A stretch of 64,000 nucleotides of DNA from Methylobacter marinus A45 (GTDB lineage Bacteria > Pseudomonadota > Gammaproteobacteria > Methylococcales > Methylomonadaceae): contig NZ_KB912877.1 in NCBI RefSeq assembly GCF_000383855.1, positions 4,754,048 to 4,818,047 on the forward strand. The letters run 5' to 3'. The notes beneath the pieces were generated by a model, which did not search any database, was not told where the DNA came from, and saw only the letters and a list, made by a program, of their open reading frames with translations. A program made the translations under genes and the position numbers. Shown piece by piece: positions 47,678 to 57,618 of this stretch. Position 1 is the stretch's first letter. Each line of letters opens with the position of its first letter.

Positions 47678-48402
47678 AAATTCTCTATCAGGATGACCAC
47701 TTCGTTGCCATCGACAAACCGGCCGGCCTGCTCGTGCACCGCTCCGAAATCGACCGGCGTGAAACCCGGTTTGCCGTGCAGATATTGCGCGACCAGCTTG
47801 GCCGCCACGTATTTCCGGTGCACCGGCTCGATAAACCGACCGCGGGGGTGCTGCTGTTCGCATTAAATTCGGACGCGGCAAGAGCAATGACGGCCGTCTT
47901 CATGGGCGACGGCATCGGCAAAACCTATCTGGCCGTGGTGCGCGGCCACACCGCCGAAACCGACACCATCGATTATCCGCTGAAGGAAGAACTGGACAAG
48001 ATGACCGATGCCAAAGCCGACCCGGACAAGCCGGCCCAGGCCGCCGTCACGCATTACCAGCGCCTGGCGACAACCGAGCTGCCTCATGCCGTGGGACGCT
48101 ACCCGACTTGCCGTTATTCCCTGCTGCGAATAACGCCCGAAACCGGACGCAAGCATCAGATCAGGCGGCATATGAAACATATCTTCCACCCCATCGTCGG
48201 CGACACCACGCACGGCGACGGCCGGCATAACGATTTTTTCAGAAACCATTTCGACTGTCATCAACTGTTATTGGCGGCGACCGGCCTGACATTCACCCAC
48301 CCCTATTCCGGCGCCGCCGTGAATATCACCGCTCCGCTCGATCAGGCCTACAACCGCGTCATCGCGGAACTGGGCTGGAAGCACGTGCCCTTACCGATTT
48401 AA
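47674..48402 (+). CDS. truC: tRNA pseudouridine(65) synthase TruC
   Basis: 242 residues. RluA-type family with catalytic D53 in VHRLDKPTAGVLLFAL, LRITPETGRKHQIRRHM and the TruC-like AVGRYPTCRYSLL. Makes pseudouridine 65 in certain tRNAs. Last gene before the group II intron. Confidence 0.92.
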   Translation: MKILYQDDHFVAIDKPAGLLVHRSEIDRRETRFAVQILRDQLGRHVFPVHRLDKPTAGVLLFALNSDAARAMTAVFMGDGIGKTYLAVVRGHTAETDTIDYPLKEELDKMTDAKADPDKPAQAAVTHYQRLATTELPHAVGRYPTCRYSLLRITPETGRKHQIRRHMKHIFHPIVGDTTHGDGRHNDFFRNHFDCHQLLLAATGLTFTHPYSGAAVNITAPLDQAYNRVIAELGWKHVPLPI

Positions 48403-48501
48403 AGCACACCGAAAACACGCCGCTCACAAAGCCACAAAGCCACAAAGCCACAAAAATGATCGGCTCGGGGTGACGGGATTGCGCCCGTCACCTCTGCCAC
48501 A

Positions 48502-48533
48502 CCACCGGACATGCGGTTTTCCGCATCCGGCGG
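48502..48533 (-). ncRNA. Group II intron domain V
   Basis: Minus-strand stem CCGCCGGATGCGG / CCGCATGTCCGGTGG closed by a GAAAA-type loop, with the two-base bulge offset and length of domain V, the catalytic core of the ribozyme. Confidence 0.85.
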
Positions 48534-48547
48534 TTGAATCCAACGGC

Positions 48548-49800
48548 TTAGGCCGTTGATAGTTCTGATGGTACACATAACCCATATTGTCTCAACGTGG
48601 CATTACTCAACGCTCTGTGTAGTGCTGGGCTTTTCGCTATTCGCCAAGCTCCGCGTGTACTGTTCGCGGTTTCTTGTTGCCTTGGTGTCGCACCTAATCG
48701 GCGCAAAGCCTTCAGTCGCCCCTTTTTGTTATGCCAGCGTAACCAGAAACATTTTCGCATATGACGGCGCGTCCAGCCTTCCCATTTCAGGAGATGTTGG
48801 CGGTCGGTAGTGAGTTTGAAATAATTCCACCAACCTACAACGTATTGCCGCCACTGCTCAACCAACTCGTTACTGGTCAAGCTTTGCCGAGCATCCCAGA
48901 GTTCGCGTACTTTGGCTTTATAGCGGTCGATACTTTTTTGGCTAGTCGCGATTTCGTATGTTTCCGTTATTCTAAAACCAAGAAACTGACTATCCCAAGG
49001 TCGCCCCGTTCCGCTTTTGTTTTGGTTGACGGTCAGGCTTAAGTGCTTTTCTATCCATAACGTCAGACTTTTCAAGACTCGTTGCGCACTGCGTTCGCTA
49101 CTCACATAGAGGTAAATATCGTCTGCGTAGCGGCAAAAACTCAGTTCTCGCTTTTCCAGTTCTTTGTCCAATTTGTCCAGGTAAATATTTGCAAGCAAGG
49201 GACTCAACGGGCTACCTTGCGGAACTCCTTTATACCGTCGTTCTACTTTTCCGTCTTTCACTACACCCGCTTTCAGATACGCTCTTATCAGGCCTAACAC
49301 TTGGCGGTCTGATATTTTCCGGCTGATTTGATGCAGTAAAAATATCGTGATTCACTTCATCGAAGAACGCCTTGATGTCGATGTCCACTACCCAACTTTT
49401 ACCCTGCTGAACAAAATTTCGAGCTTGTTTCACGGCATCCTGCGCGCTGCGATAAGGGCGATAGCCATAGCTATATTGACTAAACCCGCTGTCGAACTTT
49501 TATCGTTAAGATTTGTTGCATCGCTTGCTGTATGACTCGATCTTGCACCGTCGGTATCCCCAGCACGCGCTCGCCTCCATTCGGTTTTGGAATGGTCACC
49601 GCTTTCACGGGACTCGGGATATAACTTCCCTTTCTTAACTTGGCTTCTATTGCTTCCCAGTGCTGCTCTAAATGCTGCTCAGTCTCTGCAATGCTTCGCC
49701 CGTCTATTCCTGCTGCGCCTTTATTGCGCTTTACCGCGTCAAACGCTTCTTGCAGGGTTAGCCAGTTGAACATGGCATCCATCAGTAACTCTTCTGTCAT
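48548..49800 (-). pseudogene. Group II intron reverse transcriptase/maturase, two frameshifts
   Basis: N-terminal part 49800 to about 49505 (FNWLTLQEAFDAVKRNKGAAG, PIPKPNGG-type RT0/1 and VLGIPTVQDRVIQQAM), middle part about 49505-49345 in another frame (SQYSYGYRPYRSAQDAV, DIDIKAFFDEVNHDI), C-terminal part 49300-48548 with the RT core YADD and the maturase X domain (VVGWWNYFKLTTDRQHLL). Frameshifts lie near 49505 and near 49345 (a T run, one base extra). There is no C-terminal endonuclease domain. Catalytic YADD is kept, so inactivation seems recent. Confidence 0.88.
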
Positions 49801-50338
49801 TTTCTCTTTCGCCTTTTACCGCTAATCGTAGCTTGCATCCCACGCGATCTTGTTCGTTAAAGAATCCACTTTACTAGTTGATTTCCCGCCAAGGGGGTGG
49901 TTGCCGCAGTTGCAACGCCCGCTTGTTTCAGAATACTATGCGCGTCCGATTAGCCTCGTTGGGTTTAATGAACTTGATTCTTCAGCCCTTCGCTCCATGC
50001 CCATTACAGGCACTTCCTCACTACTACGGCCTCTGCTGACTTCTCCCAAACTCTCATTTAGGAGATCTCCCCAGGTAAGGTGCCTAAACTGTCTGCCCGT
50101 GCCGCCAAGCTCTACTTGATGTGTCTTTCGGTAACGGTTGGATTTCGTGTTTCCTAGCACACTCATCGCCCACATCCGGCCTCTCTGCTTGTTCGTGTTC
50201 CTACGGTCGTGCATTTGCTATCCGCTTCTTTCAGGCTGGCCTCGCGGCTTCCCCCTTGCGGTTTCGCTACGGTTGTCGTTACTACTTCCGGTTACCTCCT
50301 TTCAGGTAACTAGTTTTGGCCCATGCTGGGCACACTAG

Positions 50339-50359
50339 GGTACGCAGTGCGTACCTTTT
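50339..50359 (+). terminator. Hairpin with T run at the intron 5' junction
   Basis: GGTACGCA / TGCGTACC around a central G, then TTTT. On the plus strand it looks like a terminator, perhaps once serving the truC unit before the intron inserted between. Confidence 0.5.
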
Positions 50360-50489
50360 GAGAAGCATGGATACTGAATGAGAATAATTCCACCTCTGCT
50401 ATTTTCCCTGACTTTTGTCATATACAGCTGTTTTTTAACCGTTAAACTTCGATAAATTCTTCTTGATCAGACCATGGACAGAGGTATTT

Positions 50490-52004
50490 ATGAAAAAAAC
50501 TTCCGTTTGGAAAGACGATGCCGAAGCCAGTCATTACAGTCCTCTGCAGACAGATTTAAACGTGGATGTCGCGATTATCGGCGGCGGCATTACCGGCATA
50601 ACCGCCGGCTATCTGCTAGCGCATGCCGGCAAAAGCGTTGCCGTGCTTGAAGCGCAGCAAATCGGCGGCGGCACCACCGGTTTTTCCACCGGCAATCTCT
50701 ATGCCGTTGTCGATGAGCGGCTTTATATACTCCAATCCAAGTTCGATACCGATACCATTCATGACGTGGCCGCCTCGCGCACTGCCGCCATCCAGCAAGT
50801 TGAAAACATCATTCGCGGATTTTCCATTGATTGTGATTTCCACAGAACGCCTTTTCGCCTGATATCGGAAACCGAAGACGACACCAGCACCCTGCAAAGG
50901 GAATACCAGGCCTGCCTGGAAGCCGGCCTGGAAGCCTACATAGACACCATGGCTCCCGTGCCTTTCTATATCAACGCCGCGCTTCGCATCGATGACCAGG
51001 CGCAATTCAATCCCATGCAGTATGTCAAGGCGCTGGCCACGCATATCCAGGGGACCGGCTGCGCGATATTCGAACACAGCAAGGTCGTCAGCATCAAGGA
51101 AGGCTCGCCGAATATCCTGTATACGGAAAACGGCTCGGTGACAGCCGAAAACATCATCCATGCGACGCATTCGCCGAAAGGCATCATGGCAGTCCACAGC
51201 CTGCTGGGACCCTATAGGGAATATGTGCTCGCGGCCAAGCTGAATTCGGGGGATTACCCCGAAGGCATTTGTTGGGTGCTCAATAAGCCCCATCACTATT
51301 CAATACGCACCTATACCAGCAAAAGCGGGGAAAGCTATCTGCTGGTCCTGGGCGAACCGCATAAGGTCGGCCAGAAAGAAGCCAACGAAGCCTGCTTTGA
51401 TAGCCTGGAAGCCTACCTGAGAAGACGTTTCGACGTTAAATCCGTGGAATACCGCTGGAGCGCGCAGCATTATAAAGCGGCCGACAGCTTACCTTACATA
51501 GGCGCCCTCCACCCGAAATCCAGCGTTTATATCGCCACTGGCTTCGCTGCGGATGGGCTAACGTATGGCACGCTGGCCGCCATGATCATCAGCGATTTGA
51601 TCCTGGGCATCAAAAACCCGTGGTCGGAAGTTTATGCCCCCCACCGGCATAACCCGCTCAAGACAGCGGGCCGCTTCATCAAGGAAAACGTTAATGTCTT
51701 TGCCCAGTACTTGAAGGATATTCCTTACCATGCCGACGTTGAAACGGTTTCCAGCATCGTGCCCGGCGAAGGCAAAACCGTTGAAATCGAAGGCGAGAAA
51801 TTCGCCGCCTACCGTGATGAGAGCGCGGAACTCCATCTGGTCTCAGCCGTCTGCACGCACATGAAATGCATCGTCAACTGGAACGAGGAAGCAAAAAGCT
51901 GGGATTGCCCCTGTCATGGCAGCCGTTTTACCGTTGACGGCCAGGTGATCGAAGGGCCGGCCATCGCGGACTTGCCGAAAAAAGAAACCAACAACCTGCC
52001 ATAA
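50490..52004 (+). CDS. FAD-dependent oxidoreductase with C-terminal Rieske domain
   Basis: 504 residues from the ATG at 50490 (GAGG upstream). N-terminal FAD-binding fold VAIIGGGITGITAGYLLAHA (about 28-47) of the DAO family and YIATGFAADGLTYGTLAAMI near 350. C-terminal Rieske domain with ligands in CTHMKC and CPCHGSRF (about 450-475). The combined type oxidises an amine or related substrate with electron flow to the 2Fe-2S centre; true substrate unknown. Cytosolic. Followed by a four-helix membrane protein. Confidence 0.9.
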   Translation: MKKTSVWKDDAEASHYSPLQTDLNVDVAIIGGGITGITAGYLLAHAGKSVAVLEAQQIGGGTTGFSTGNLYAVVDERLYILQSKFDTDTIHDVAASRTAAIQQVENIIRGFSIDCDFHRTPFRLISETEDDTSTLQREYQACLEAGLEAYIDTMAPVPFYINAALRIDDQAQFNPMQYVKALATHIQGTGCAIFEHSKVVSIKEGSPNILYTENGSVTAENIIHATHSPKGIMAVHSLLGPYREYVLAAKLNSGDYPEGICWVLNKPHHYSIRTYTSKSGESYLLVLGEPHKVGQKEANEACFDSLEAYLRRRFDVKSVEYRWSAQHYKAADSLPYIGALHPKSSVYIATGFAADGLTYGTLAAMIISDLILGIKNPWSEVYAPHRHNPLKTAGRFIKENVNVFAQYLKDIPYHADVETVSSIVPGEGKTVEIEGEKFAAYRDESAELHLVSAVCTHMKCIVNWNEEAKSWDCPCHGSRFTVDGQVIEGPAIADLPKKETNNLP

Positions 52005-52021
52005 TTCGCGGAGCATCGGGC

Positions 52022-52354
52022 ATGATCATTACCGCCATTGACTTATTTGCATTTGCGGCCCTACTCGGCGTTTTTCTTTTAGTGTTTATACTGAAAAACA
52101 AGGAAACGCCCAAAGCCGTTACTTTTATTCATGGCCCGGTAGCCGCTATCGGACTGATTCTTTTGATCATCTATTCCTTTCAATACAGGCCCGCGCCCAT
52201 AGCCAGCCTGGCTTTATTCATTATCGCGGCGATCGGCGGCGCGGCCATCAGCGTCCTCGACATTACCGGTAAATCCATCCCCAAATGGCTGGCCTTGCTT
52301 CATGGCTCGCTGGCCGTGGCCGGCTTTATTTTTCTGGTGGCATTTGCCTTATAA
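52022..52354 (+). CDS. Four-helix small membrane protein
   Basis: 110 residues with four hydrophobic helices (about 4-24, 37-54, 60-80, 90-109). Starts 17 bases after the Rieske oxidoreductase stop, so co-expressed; it might carry electrons or anchor the enzyme, but has no evident cofactor ligand apart from two His in loops (H37, H94). No family recognised. Confidence 0.8.
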   Translation: MIITAIDLFAFAALLGVFLLVFILKNKETPKAVTFIHGPVAAIGLILLIIYSFQYRPAPIASLALFIIAAIGGAAISVLDITGKSIPKWLALLHGSLAVAGFIFLVAFAL

Positions 52355-52621
52355 ACCGCCCGTTTCCTGTCACGGGCCTAAGGATTTGGCTGAAAATGAC
52401 TGCCTGAAACCAGTTCGCGGATGAATTTCCGCTGTAGGTGCGAATTCCCTGGTTTATTCCATGCCCATTACTTAGAGCTGGGAAAACGTCTTTAAGCCCG
52501 GCGTCTCCGCAGTTCCCCTCTCAGAATTCGATTGCAAAACCTGACTCCGTGCTTTTAAATCAATACCCATCATCCTGCTATGCTTCGGGATGCAATACTC
52601 ATCTGTCACAGGATTCGTTTT

Positions 52622-54001
52622 ATGGCCATCAGTGTTTTCGATATTTTTAAAATAGGCATCGGCCCGTCGAGTTCCCATACCGTGGGCCCGATGCGCGCGG
52701 CAATGGAGTTTGCCGTTAATCTGGAAAAATCCGGATGCATGGACAAAATTAACCGCATAACGATTGAGTTATACGGTTCTTTAGGCGCCACGGGGAAAGG
52801 CCACGGGACAGATAAAGCCGTCATGCTGGGACTTGAGGGCGAGGCGCCGGATTTGATCGATCCTTCGATCATTCAGGAACGTCTCGAAGTCATCAGGCAA
52901 AACGGACAGATCCGGTTGTTAAGGCGATGGCCGGTCCGATTCGAGGAAAAAGCGCATCTGCTGTTTCATCGCCGGGCCCTGCCCTATCATGCAAATGGCT
53001 TGCGTTTTACCGTTTTCGATTCCTCGGAAACCGAACTGATGCAAAAAGACTATTACTCGATCGGCGGCGGCTTTGTGGTCACGGAACACACGGCGGCGGC
53101 AGACCGTTTGTCCGATGACGACACCTGTCTGCCGTATCCGTTTAAATCCGCCGCGGCATTACTGAAACTTTGCGCTACCCATAACAAGCCGATCAGTACG
53201 CTGATACTGAACAATGAAAAAGCCTGGCGCGGCGAAAAGGATATCAGGGAAAATCTGCTCAAAATCTGGCAGGTCATGCAGGCCTGCGTGGAAAGAGGAA
53301 TTCGCGAGGAAGGCACATTGCCGGGCGGCATGAAGGTTAAACGCCGGGCGCCCAATCTGTACCAGCAATTGACCGGCCAGATCCCCCGGCAAACCTCCAG
53401 CCTGCCGGTAGGCACGCTGGACTGGGTCAACCTGTTTGCGCTGGCCGTCAGCGAGGAAAACGCCGCCGGCGGCAGGGTCGTGACCGCGCCGACCAACGGC
53501 GCGGCGGGCATCATCCCGGCGGTGCTGCATTACTACTGGCGATTCTGTAAAGGCGCCGATGAAGACGGCGTGATCCGGTTTTTACTGACGGCCGCCGCGA
53601 TTGCCATTTTATACAAGGAAAACGCATCGCTTTCCGGCGCCGAAGTCGGCTGCCAGGGTGAAATCGGCGTCGCCTGCTCCATGGCGGCCGGCGCCTTGGC
53701 GGAAGTCTTGGGCGGCACGCCGCAACAAGTCGAAAATGCCGCCGAAATCGGCATGGAGCATAATCTGGGCCTGACCTGCGATCCGGTGGGCGGCCTGGTT
53801 CAGGTACCCTGCATCGAGCGCAACGCCATGGGCTCGGTCAAGGCCATCAACGCCGCGCGTATCGCTTTGCGCGGCGACGGAACGCATTTCGTGTCGCTGG
53901 ATAAAGTGATCAAAACCATGCGTGAAACGGGCGCCGACATGAAAACCAAATACAAGGAAACCTCACGCGGCGGTCTGGCGGTGAACTTGACGGAATGTTG
54001 A
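52622..54001 (+). CDS. sdaA: L-serine ammonia-lyase (Fe-S type)
   Basis: 459 residues from the ATG at 52622. N-terminal beta domain [20 protein letters not shown], catalytic domain with SVG-like [37 protein letters not shown] and [20 protein letters not shown]; cysteines there hold the 4Fe-4S cluster. Turns L-serine into pyruvate and ammonia. Single fused chain as in E. coli SdaA/SdaB. Single gene. Confidence 0.94.
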   Translation: MAISVFDIFKIGIGPSSSHTVGPMRAAMEFAVNLEKSGCMDKINRITIELYGSLGATGKGHGTDKAVMLGLEGEAPDLIDPSIIQERLEVIRQNGQIRLLRRWPVRFEEKAHLLFHRRALPYHANGLRFTVFDSSETELMQKDYYSIGGGFVVTEHTAAADRLSDDDTCLPYPFKSAAALLKLCATHNKPISTLILNNEKAWRGEKDIRENLLKIWQVMQACVERGIREEGTLPGGMKVKRRAPNLYQQLTGQIPRQTSSLPVGTLDWVNLFALAVSEENAAGGRVVTAPTNGAAGIIPAVLHYYWRFCKGADEDGVIRFLLTAAAIAILYKENASLSGAEVGCQGEIGVACSMAAGALAEVLGGTPQQVENAAEIGMEHNLGLTCDPVGGLVQVPCIERNAMGSVKAINAARIALRGDGTHFVSLDKVIKTMRETGADMKTKYKETSRGGLAVNLTEC

Positions 54002-54263
54002 TTAGCGGGGTCTGATCGCGATGAAAACGTCAGGGACGGAGCCTGTCGCCCGCCCGACACGTTTAAGCCTCCGCTTGCCGCCGACTTCGAAAAAATACTG
54101 GCCTTGTAGTAGCGCATCGAATAAATCAGGGAATTGTAGGTGCGAATTCATTCGCACTGTGTTGATACCCTGAAGGACACAAGTACCCATAGGGCATAAA
54201 TAAATCCGCACCTACACCGGAAATTCATCCGCACACTTGAGGAAGTTATTTTGTGCGCGTTCC

Positions 54264-54392
54264 TTAGTTAAACAAGGCCAGCGCTTTCCGCAGCGTCGAC
54301 CAGATCCCCCATGCCAGCGGAACCGTGACATACAGCCAGAAGAGCAGCAGGAATAAAAAATCAAGCGGTTTAAAGGACTTTGGTTGGTTCAT
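54264..54392 (-). CDS. MFS transporter small subunit
   Basis: 42 residues, starting MNQPKSFKPLDFLF with one hydrophobic helix (FLLLFWLYVTVPLAWGIW). Lies 48 bases downstream of the OFA-type MFS gene on the same strand. Such a peptide is a known companion of YhjX-like oxalate/formate-type MFS transporters. GGAAACG before the ATG. Confidence 0.8.
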   Translation of the reverse strand: MNQPKSFKPLDFLFLLLFWLYVTVPLAWGIWSTLRKALALFN

Positions 54393-54440
54393 ATCGTTTC
54401 CAGAATGTTATTGATCGGCCAAGGGTTGACTGTTCCGGTT

Positions 54441-55841
54441 TCAGCCGCGCGTACAGGCAGTCGCTGCGCGGGAAACCCCGCCCTCTTCATCGGTCGCCTC
54501 GTGCCGCATATGATGTTTTTCATGCACCGGCCTGACCATCAAATTGCAAATAAAGCCCAGGCACAAAATGCCCGCCATGATATACATCGTCACGTTATAG
54601 GCGTCCGCCCTGGCAATGCCCTGTTCAATCTGAAACTCGCGAATGTAATTGACCAGCACGGGTCCCAGGACGCCGGCCGTTGACCAGGCGGTCAGCAGCC
54701 GGCCATGAATGCCGCCCACGTATCGGGTGCCGAAAATATCGGCCAGATAAGCGGGAATCGTCGAAAACCCGCCGCCGTACATGCTCAGGATGACCGCGTA
54801 CAACGCGATGAACAAGCCCATGTTGCCGGCCGCGCCCACCGAAGGAACAGTGGCGTAAAGCGCTATGCCGAGCACAAAGAAAATAAAATAGGTGTTTTTG
54901 CGGCCGATGAAATCCGATGCGGAAGACCAGAAAAACCGGCCGCCCATATTGAACAGGCTGAGCAGTCCGACAAAACCGGCCGCCGCCGCGGGCGTTACCG
55001 CACCCTTGAACATTTCCTGAATCATCACCGAAGCCTGGCCCAGCACGCCGATGCCGGCCGTCACGTTCAGGCACAGTATCAGCCAGAGCAGATAAAACTG
55101 CGGCGTTTTTAACGCCTGGTCGATATGCACATGCTTTTTGGTGATCATTTTATTCTCGACCACCGGCGGCACCCAGCCGGCCGGCTGCCAGTTTTCGGGC
55201 GGCGTCCGGATGGTCAATGACCCTATGAACATGGACAGGAAATAAATACCGCCCATGACCAAAAAGGTCTCCATGACCCCGACCGAGGCGGCGGATTTAA
55301 ACTGATCCATCAGCAGTACCGAGAGCGGCGCGCCTATCATCGCGCCGCCGCCGAAGCCCATGATCGCCATGCCGGTCGCCATGCCCCGGCGGTCGGGAAA
55401 CCACTTGATCAGGGTCGAAACCGGCGAAACATAGCCCAGACCCAGGCCGATGCCGCCGATCACGCCATAACCCAGATAGATCAACCAGATTTGATGCAGG
55501 TAAATGCCCAGAGCCGAAATAAAGAAACCGCCGCCGAAGCAGCAGGCCGCCACGAACATCGTCAGCCTCGGGCCCACCTTCTCCAGCCATTTGCCGCCGA
55601 AAGCCGCGGAAAGTCCCAGAAAGACGATAGCCAGACTGAAAATCCAGCCCAGTGTGGTTAATTTCCAGTCGTCCGGAGTCGACTCGGTAACGCCTATCAC
55701 CCGCGTCAACGGATTATTAAAGACACTGAAAGCGTACGCCTGGCCGATACAAAGATGAACCGACAAGGCCGCCGGCGGCACCATCCAGCGGTTATAGCCG
55801 GGTTTGGCGACGGTACGCTGTTTCGAAAAAAATCCTGACAT
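54441..55841 (-). CDS. OFA-family MFS transporter (YhjX-like)
   Basis: 466 residues from the ATG at 55841 (AGAGG upstream). Twelve helices with GWIFSLAIVFLGLSAAFGGKW, the loop RRGMATGMAIMGFGGGAMIG, GRFFWSSASDFIGRKNTYF and a central hydrophilic loop (~215-245). Oxalate/formate antiporter family; substrate may be a carboxylate such as pyruvate. Placed divergent from the accessory region; its neighbour makes pyruvate from serine (sdaA), which fits. Confidence 0.92.
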   Translation of the reverse strand: MSGFFSKQRTVAKPGYNRWMVPPAALSVHLCIGQAYAFSVFNNPLTRVIGVTESTPDDWKLTTLGWIFSLAIVFLGLSAAFGGKWLEKVGPRLTMFVAACCFGGGFFISALGIYLHQIWLIYLGYGVIGGIGLGLGYVSPVSTLIKWFPDRRGMATGMAIMGFGGGAMIGAPLSVLLMDQFKSAASVGVMETFLVMGGIYFLSMFIGSLTIRTPPENWQPAGWVPPVVENKMITKKHVHIDQALKTPQFYLLWLILCLNVTAGIGVLGQASVMIQEMFKGAVTPAAAAGFVGLLSLFNMGGRFFWSSASDFIGRKNTYFIFFVLGIALYATVPSVGAAGNMGLFIALYAVILSMYGGGFSTIPAYLADIFGTRYVGGIHGRLLTAWSTAGVLGPVLVNYIREFQIEQGIARADAYNVTMYIMAGILCLGFICNLMVRPVHEKHHMRHEATDEEGGVSRAATACTRG

Positions 55842-56060
55842 CAATGAAATCCTCTGTATTGAACTAAAACTTCCATCTGTGCATTTTTATACAGTTGTCA
55901 ATTTAAGTGCTTATTATCGATAAAACCGGGTATTACAACAATTTGCCCCAGTCAACGGCAAGCGGAAAGATACTGTAAAGCGGGGCGAAACGCCATCCTG
56001 AGTCGAGTTATCTCGATCTGTCTACCGTGAAAATTATGTATGTTATCCCGCTTAGAATCC

Positions 56061-56135
56061 ACAATGTGTGCAGAAAAATTGTTTTGATGCTGTGGTCAGC
56101 AGGTAAGATATGCAGAACTAGAGAATCACTTGTTA
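56061..56135. repeat. Imperfect direct repeat, copy 1 (before the CHAT gene)
   Basis: 75 bases beginning ACAATGTGTGCAGAAAAATT and ending CACTTGTTA. Nearly nine in ten positions match copy 2 at 57132. The gap 55842-56144 otherwise holds no feature. Ends in GTTAGGA (56132-56138), like an integron core site, just before the next start codon. Confidence 0.8.
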
Positions 56136-56144
56136 GGACTTCAT

Positions 56145-57005
56145 ATGGACACAGGCACAGAATTTAATAAGGTATGGATCATTGAGTCTCTTCGTCCAGG
56201 GGACGTAGAAACAGGAAAGAGTCTGTATAACGATGTTTTGCTTCCCATTTCACAATCGAATCCTGACCTTCACGTTGGCATAGAATGCCCTGTTGATCGC
56301 GACACGTTCTTTGAAGCGCTGGAGCAAGTAAAGAGCGAATCTGAACGCGGGCTATTCCCAATACTCCACTTTGAGTGCCACGGTGGAAAGGAAGGATTGC
56401 AGTTAGGCAACGACCAAATTATTGAATGGCATGAGCTTCGAGATGCACTGATTAGAATTAGCATTGCGAGCAACCTCAATGTTGTCATCGTTGTAGCGGC
56501 TTGCAATGGGATTCATTTAATAAACGTATGTACTCAATTAGATCGAGCTCCTTTCTGGGCGGTGATCGGGCCTGAAGACGAAGTGATGGACCTAGAAGTG
56601 AAGCGCGATTTCGCAGCCTTCTATCGCAAATTTTTCGAATCCTTGAATGGCAATGATGCAATACTGGCGCTTAACAGGGGAGTGCAGGGACAAGATCGAC
56701 CATATCATTTCCTATCCAGTATTGGGTTGTTCAAGCTTGCGTACATTGCTTACCACAGAACCAGCTGCCAGGGAAAGGGGAAGCAAGCGCGAATTGAGGA
56801 TCTAGTAACGCAGGCGATGAAAGACCCAAAATGTAAAGCTTTAGGTGTAAGCGAGGTGCGTCGCCGTATCAAGGAGGGGTTGGCGCAGGAAGATCGCCAT
56901 TTTCAGAATCAAAAAAAGCGATTCTTTCTTATGGATCTATATCCTGATAACGCAATTCGATTTCCTATCACTTATGACGATATCATCTCACCCCTGCCGT
57001 CCTAA
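56145..57005 (+). CDS. CHAT-like caspase-fold protease, stand-alone
   Basis: 286 residues from the ATG at 56145 (AGGA upstream). Clan CD signature: His79 in ILHFECHGG and Cys120 in VVIVVAACNG, with hydrophobic strands before each, as in CHAT/caspase-like peptidases. After the core (to about 200) a basic, Lys-rich C-terminal region. No TPR, signal or membrane segment. Such proteases often act as effectors in defence or cell-death systems. Flanked by direct repeats and with lower GC than its neighbours, so probably acquired. No partner is evident next to it. Confidence 0.75.
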   Translation: MDTGTEFNKVWIIESLRPGDVETGKSLYNDVLLPISQSNPDLHVGIECPVDRDTFFEALEQVKSESERGLFPILHFECHGGKEGLQLGNDQIIEWHELRDALIRISIASNLNVVIVVAACNGIHLINVCTQLDRAPFWAVIGPEDEVMDLEVKRDFAAFYRKFFESLNGNDAILALNRGVQGQDRPYHFLSSIGLFKLAYIAYHRTSCQGKGKQARIEDLVTQAMKDPKCKALGVSEVRRRIKEGLAQEDRHFQNQKKRFFLMDLYPDNAIRFPITYDDIISPLPS

Positions 57006-57035
57006 TCGGGTAACCGGGGGTAACTAGCCTCAGGA

Positions 57036-57069
57036 CCGTAGGTGCGATTAGCGCAGCGTAATCGCACGC
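57036..57069. repeat. REP-like palindrome, copy 1
   Basis: GTGCGATTA / TAATCGCAC arms around GCGCAGCG, preceded by CCGTAG. Same family as 57672-57714 and 58999-59038. Confidence 0.75.
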
Positions 57070-57131
57070 ATGTTTTTATCGTCGCCAACACAGGTTAAAT
57101 ATGCCTCCAGTTATGCTAGCCGCACCGAACT

Positions 57132-57205
57132 ACAATGTTTTCAGAAAAATTGTTTTGATGCTATGGTCCTGCATGTAAGATATACAGATAGAGAATTACT
57201 TGTTA
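57132..57205. repeat. Imperfect direct repeat, copy 2 (before the DUF302 gene)
   Basis: 74 bases matching 56061-56135 with about seven substitutions and small gaps. Ends CTTGTTATG, shortly before the start at 57235. The CHAT gene thus lies between two copies. Confidence 0.8.
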
Positions 57206-57234
57206 TGTGTCGACTACAAAGATGGAGGTAATTC

Positions 57235-57618
57235 ATGTACTACATTGTTGAGACCGCCAAATCATTCGAACAGGCGTCGGTGGACCTTGATTCCGCTGTC
57301 AAACGGCACGGTTTCGGAGTAATGCATGTCCACGACTTGGGAACCACCCTTCGCAGTAAAGGCATTTCGTTTGATGAGCAGTGTAAGATTTTCGAGGTCT
57401 GCAATCCGGGGCAGGCTGCGAAGGTTCTGTCAACCGACATGCGCCTAAACATGGCGCTACCGTGTCGTATCTCTGTATTCACGGAAAAAGGTAAAACGAA
57501 GATCGGCCTGATCAAGCCGGCCGAAATGCTTTCGGCATTATCCCAGGATACCGCATTGGCGCAAGTTGCGAGAGAAGTTGAGGACAAAACCAAGCAAATG
57601 GTTGATGAGGCGAAATGA
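57235..57618 (+). CDS. DUF302 family protein
   Basis: 127 residues, starting MYYIVETAKSFEQASVDL; family features HGFGVMHVHDLGTTLRSKG, CNPGQAAKVL and LPCRISVF. Small cytosolic alpha/beta protein of unknown role, common in accessory and cassette regions. GGAGG ten bases before the ATG. Confidence 0.88.
   Translation: MYYIVETAKSFEQASVDLDSAVKRHGFGVMHVHDLGTTLRSKGISFDEQCKIFEVCNPGQAAKVLSTDMRLNMALPCRISVFTEKGKTKIGLIKPAEMLSALSQDTALAQVAREVEDKTKQMVDEAK

Larger units (their letters stand above)
48459..50335 (-). mobile_element. Group II intron with degenerate maturase
   Basis: On the minus strand the 5' end GTGTGCCCAGCATGGGC is at 50335. The maturase remnant (48548-49800) sits in the usual place, domain V at 48502-48533, a domain VI-like hairpin at about 48470-48500, and an AT 3' end near 48459. 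Length about 1.88 kb. The 5' side abuts an 8-bp hairpin (50339-50355). Three copies of GCCACAAA (48431-48454) lie at the other side. The maturase is broken, so it can move only with help. Confidence 0.88.

Noticed and set aside
48431..48454. Three tandem GCCACAAA units, considered as a CRISPR or other array
   Set aside because: Eight-base units without spacers; simple tandem repeat at the intron border.
56061..57205. The 75-bp direct repeats considered as attC sites
   Set aside because: The right-hand core-like GTTA is present but no matching left core or palindromic arms could be found, so they are listed only as direct repeats.
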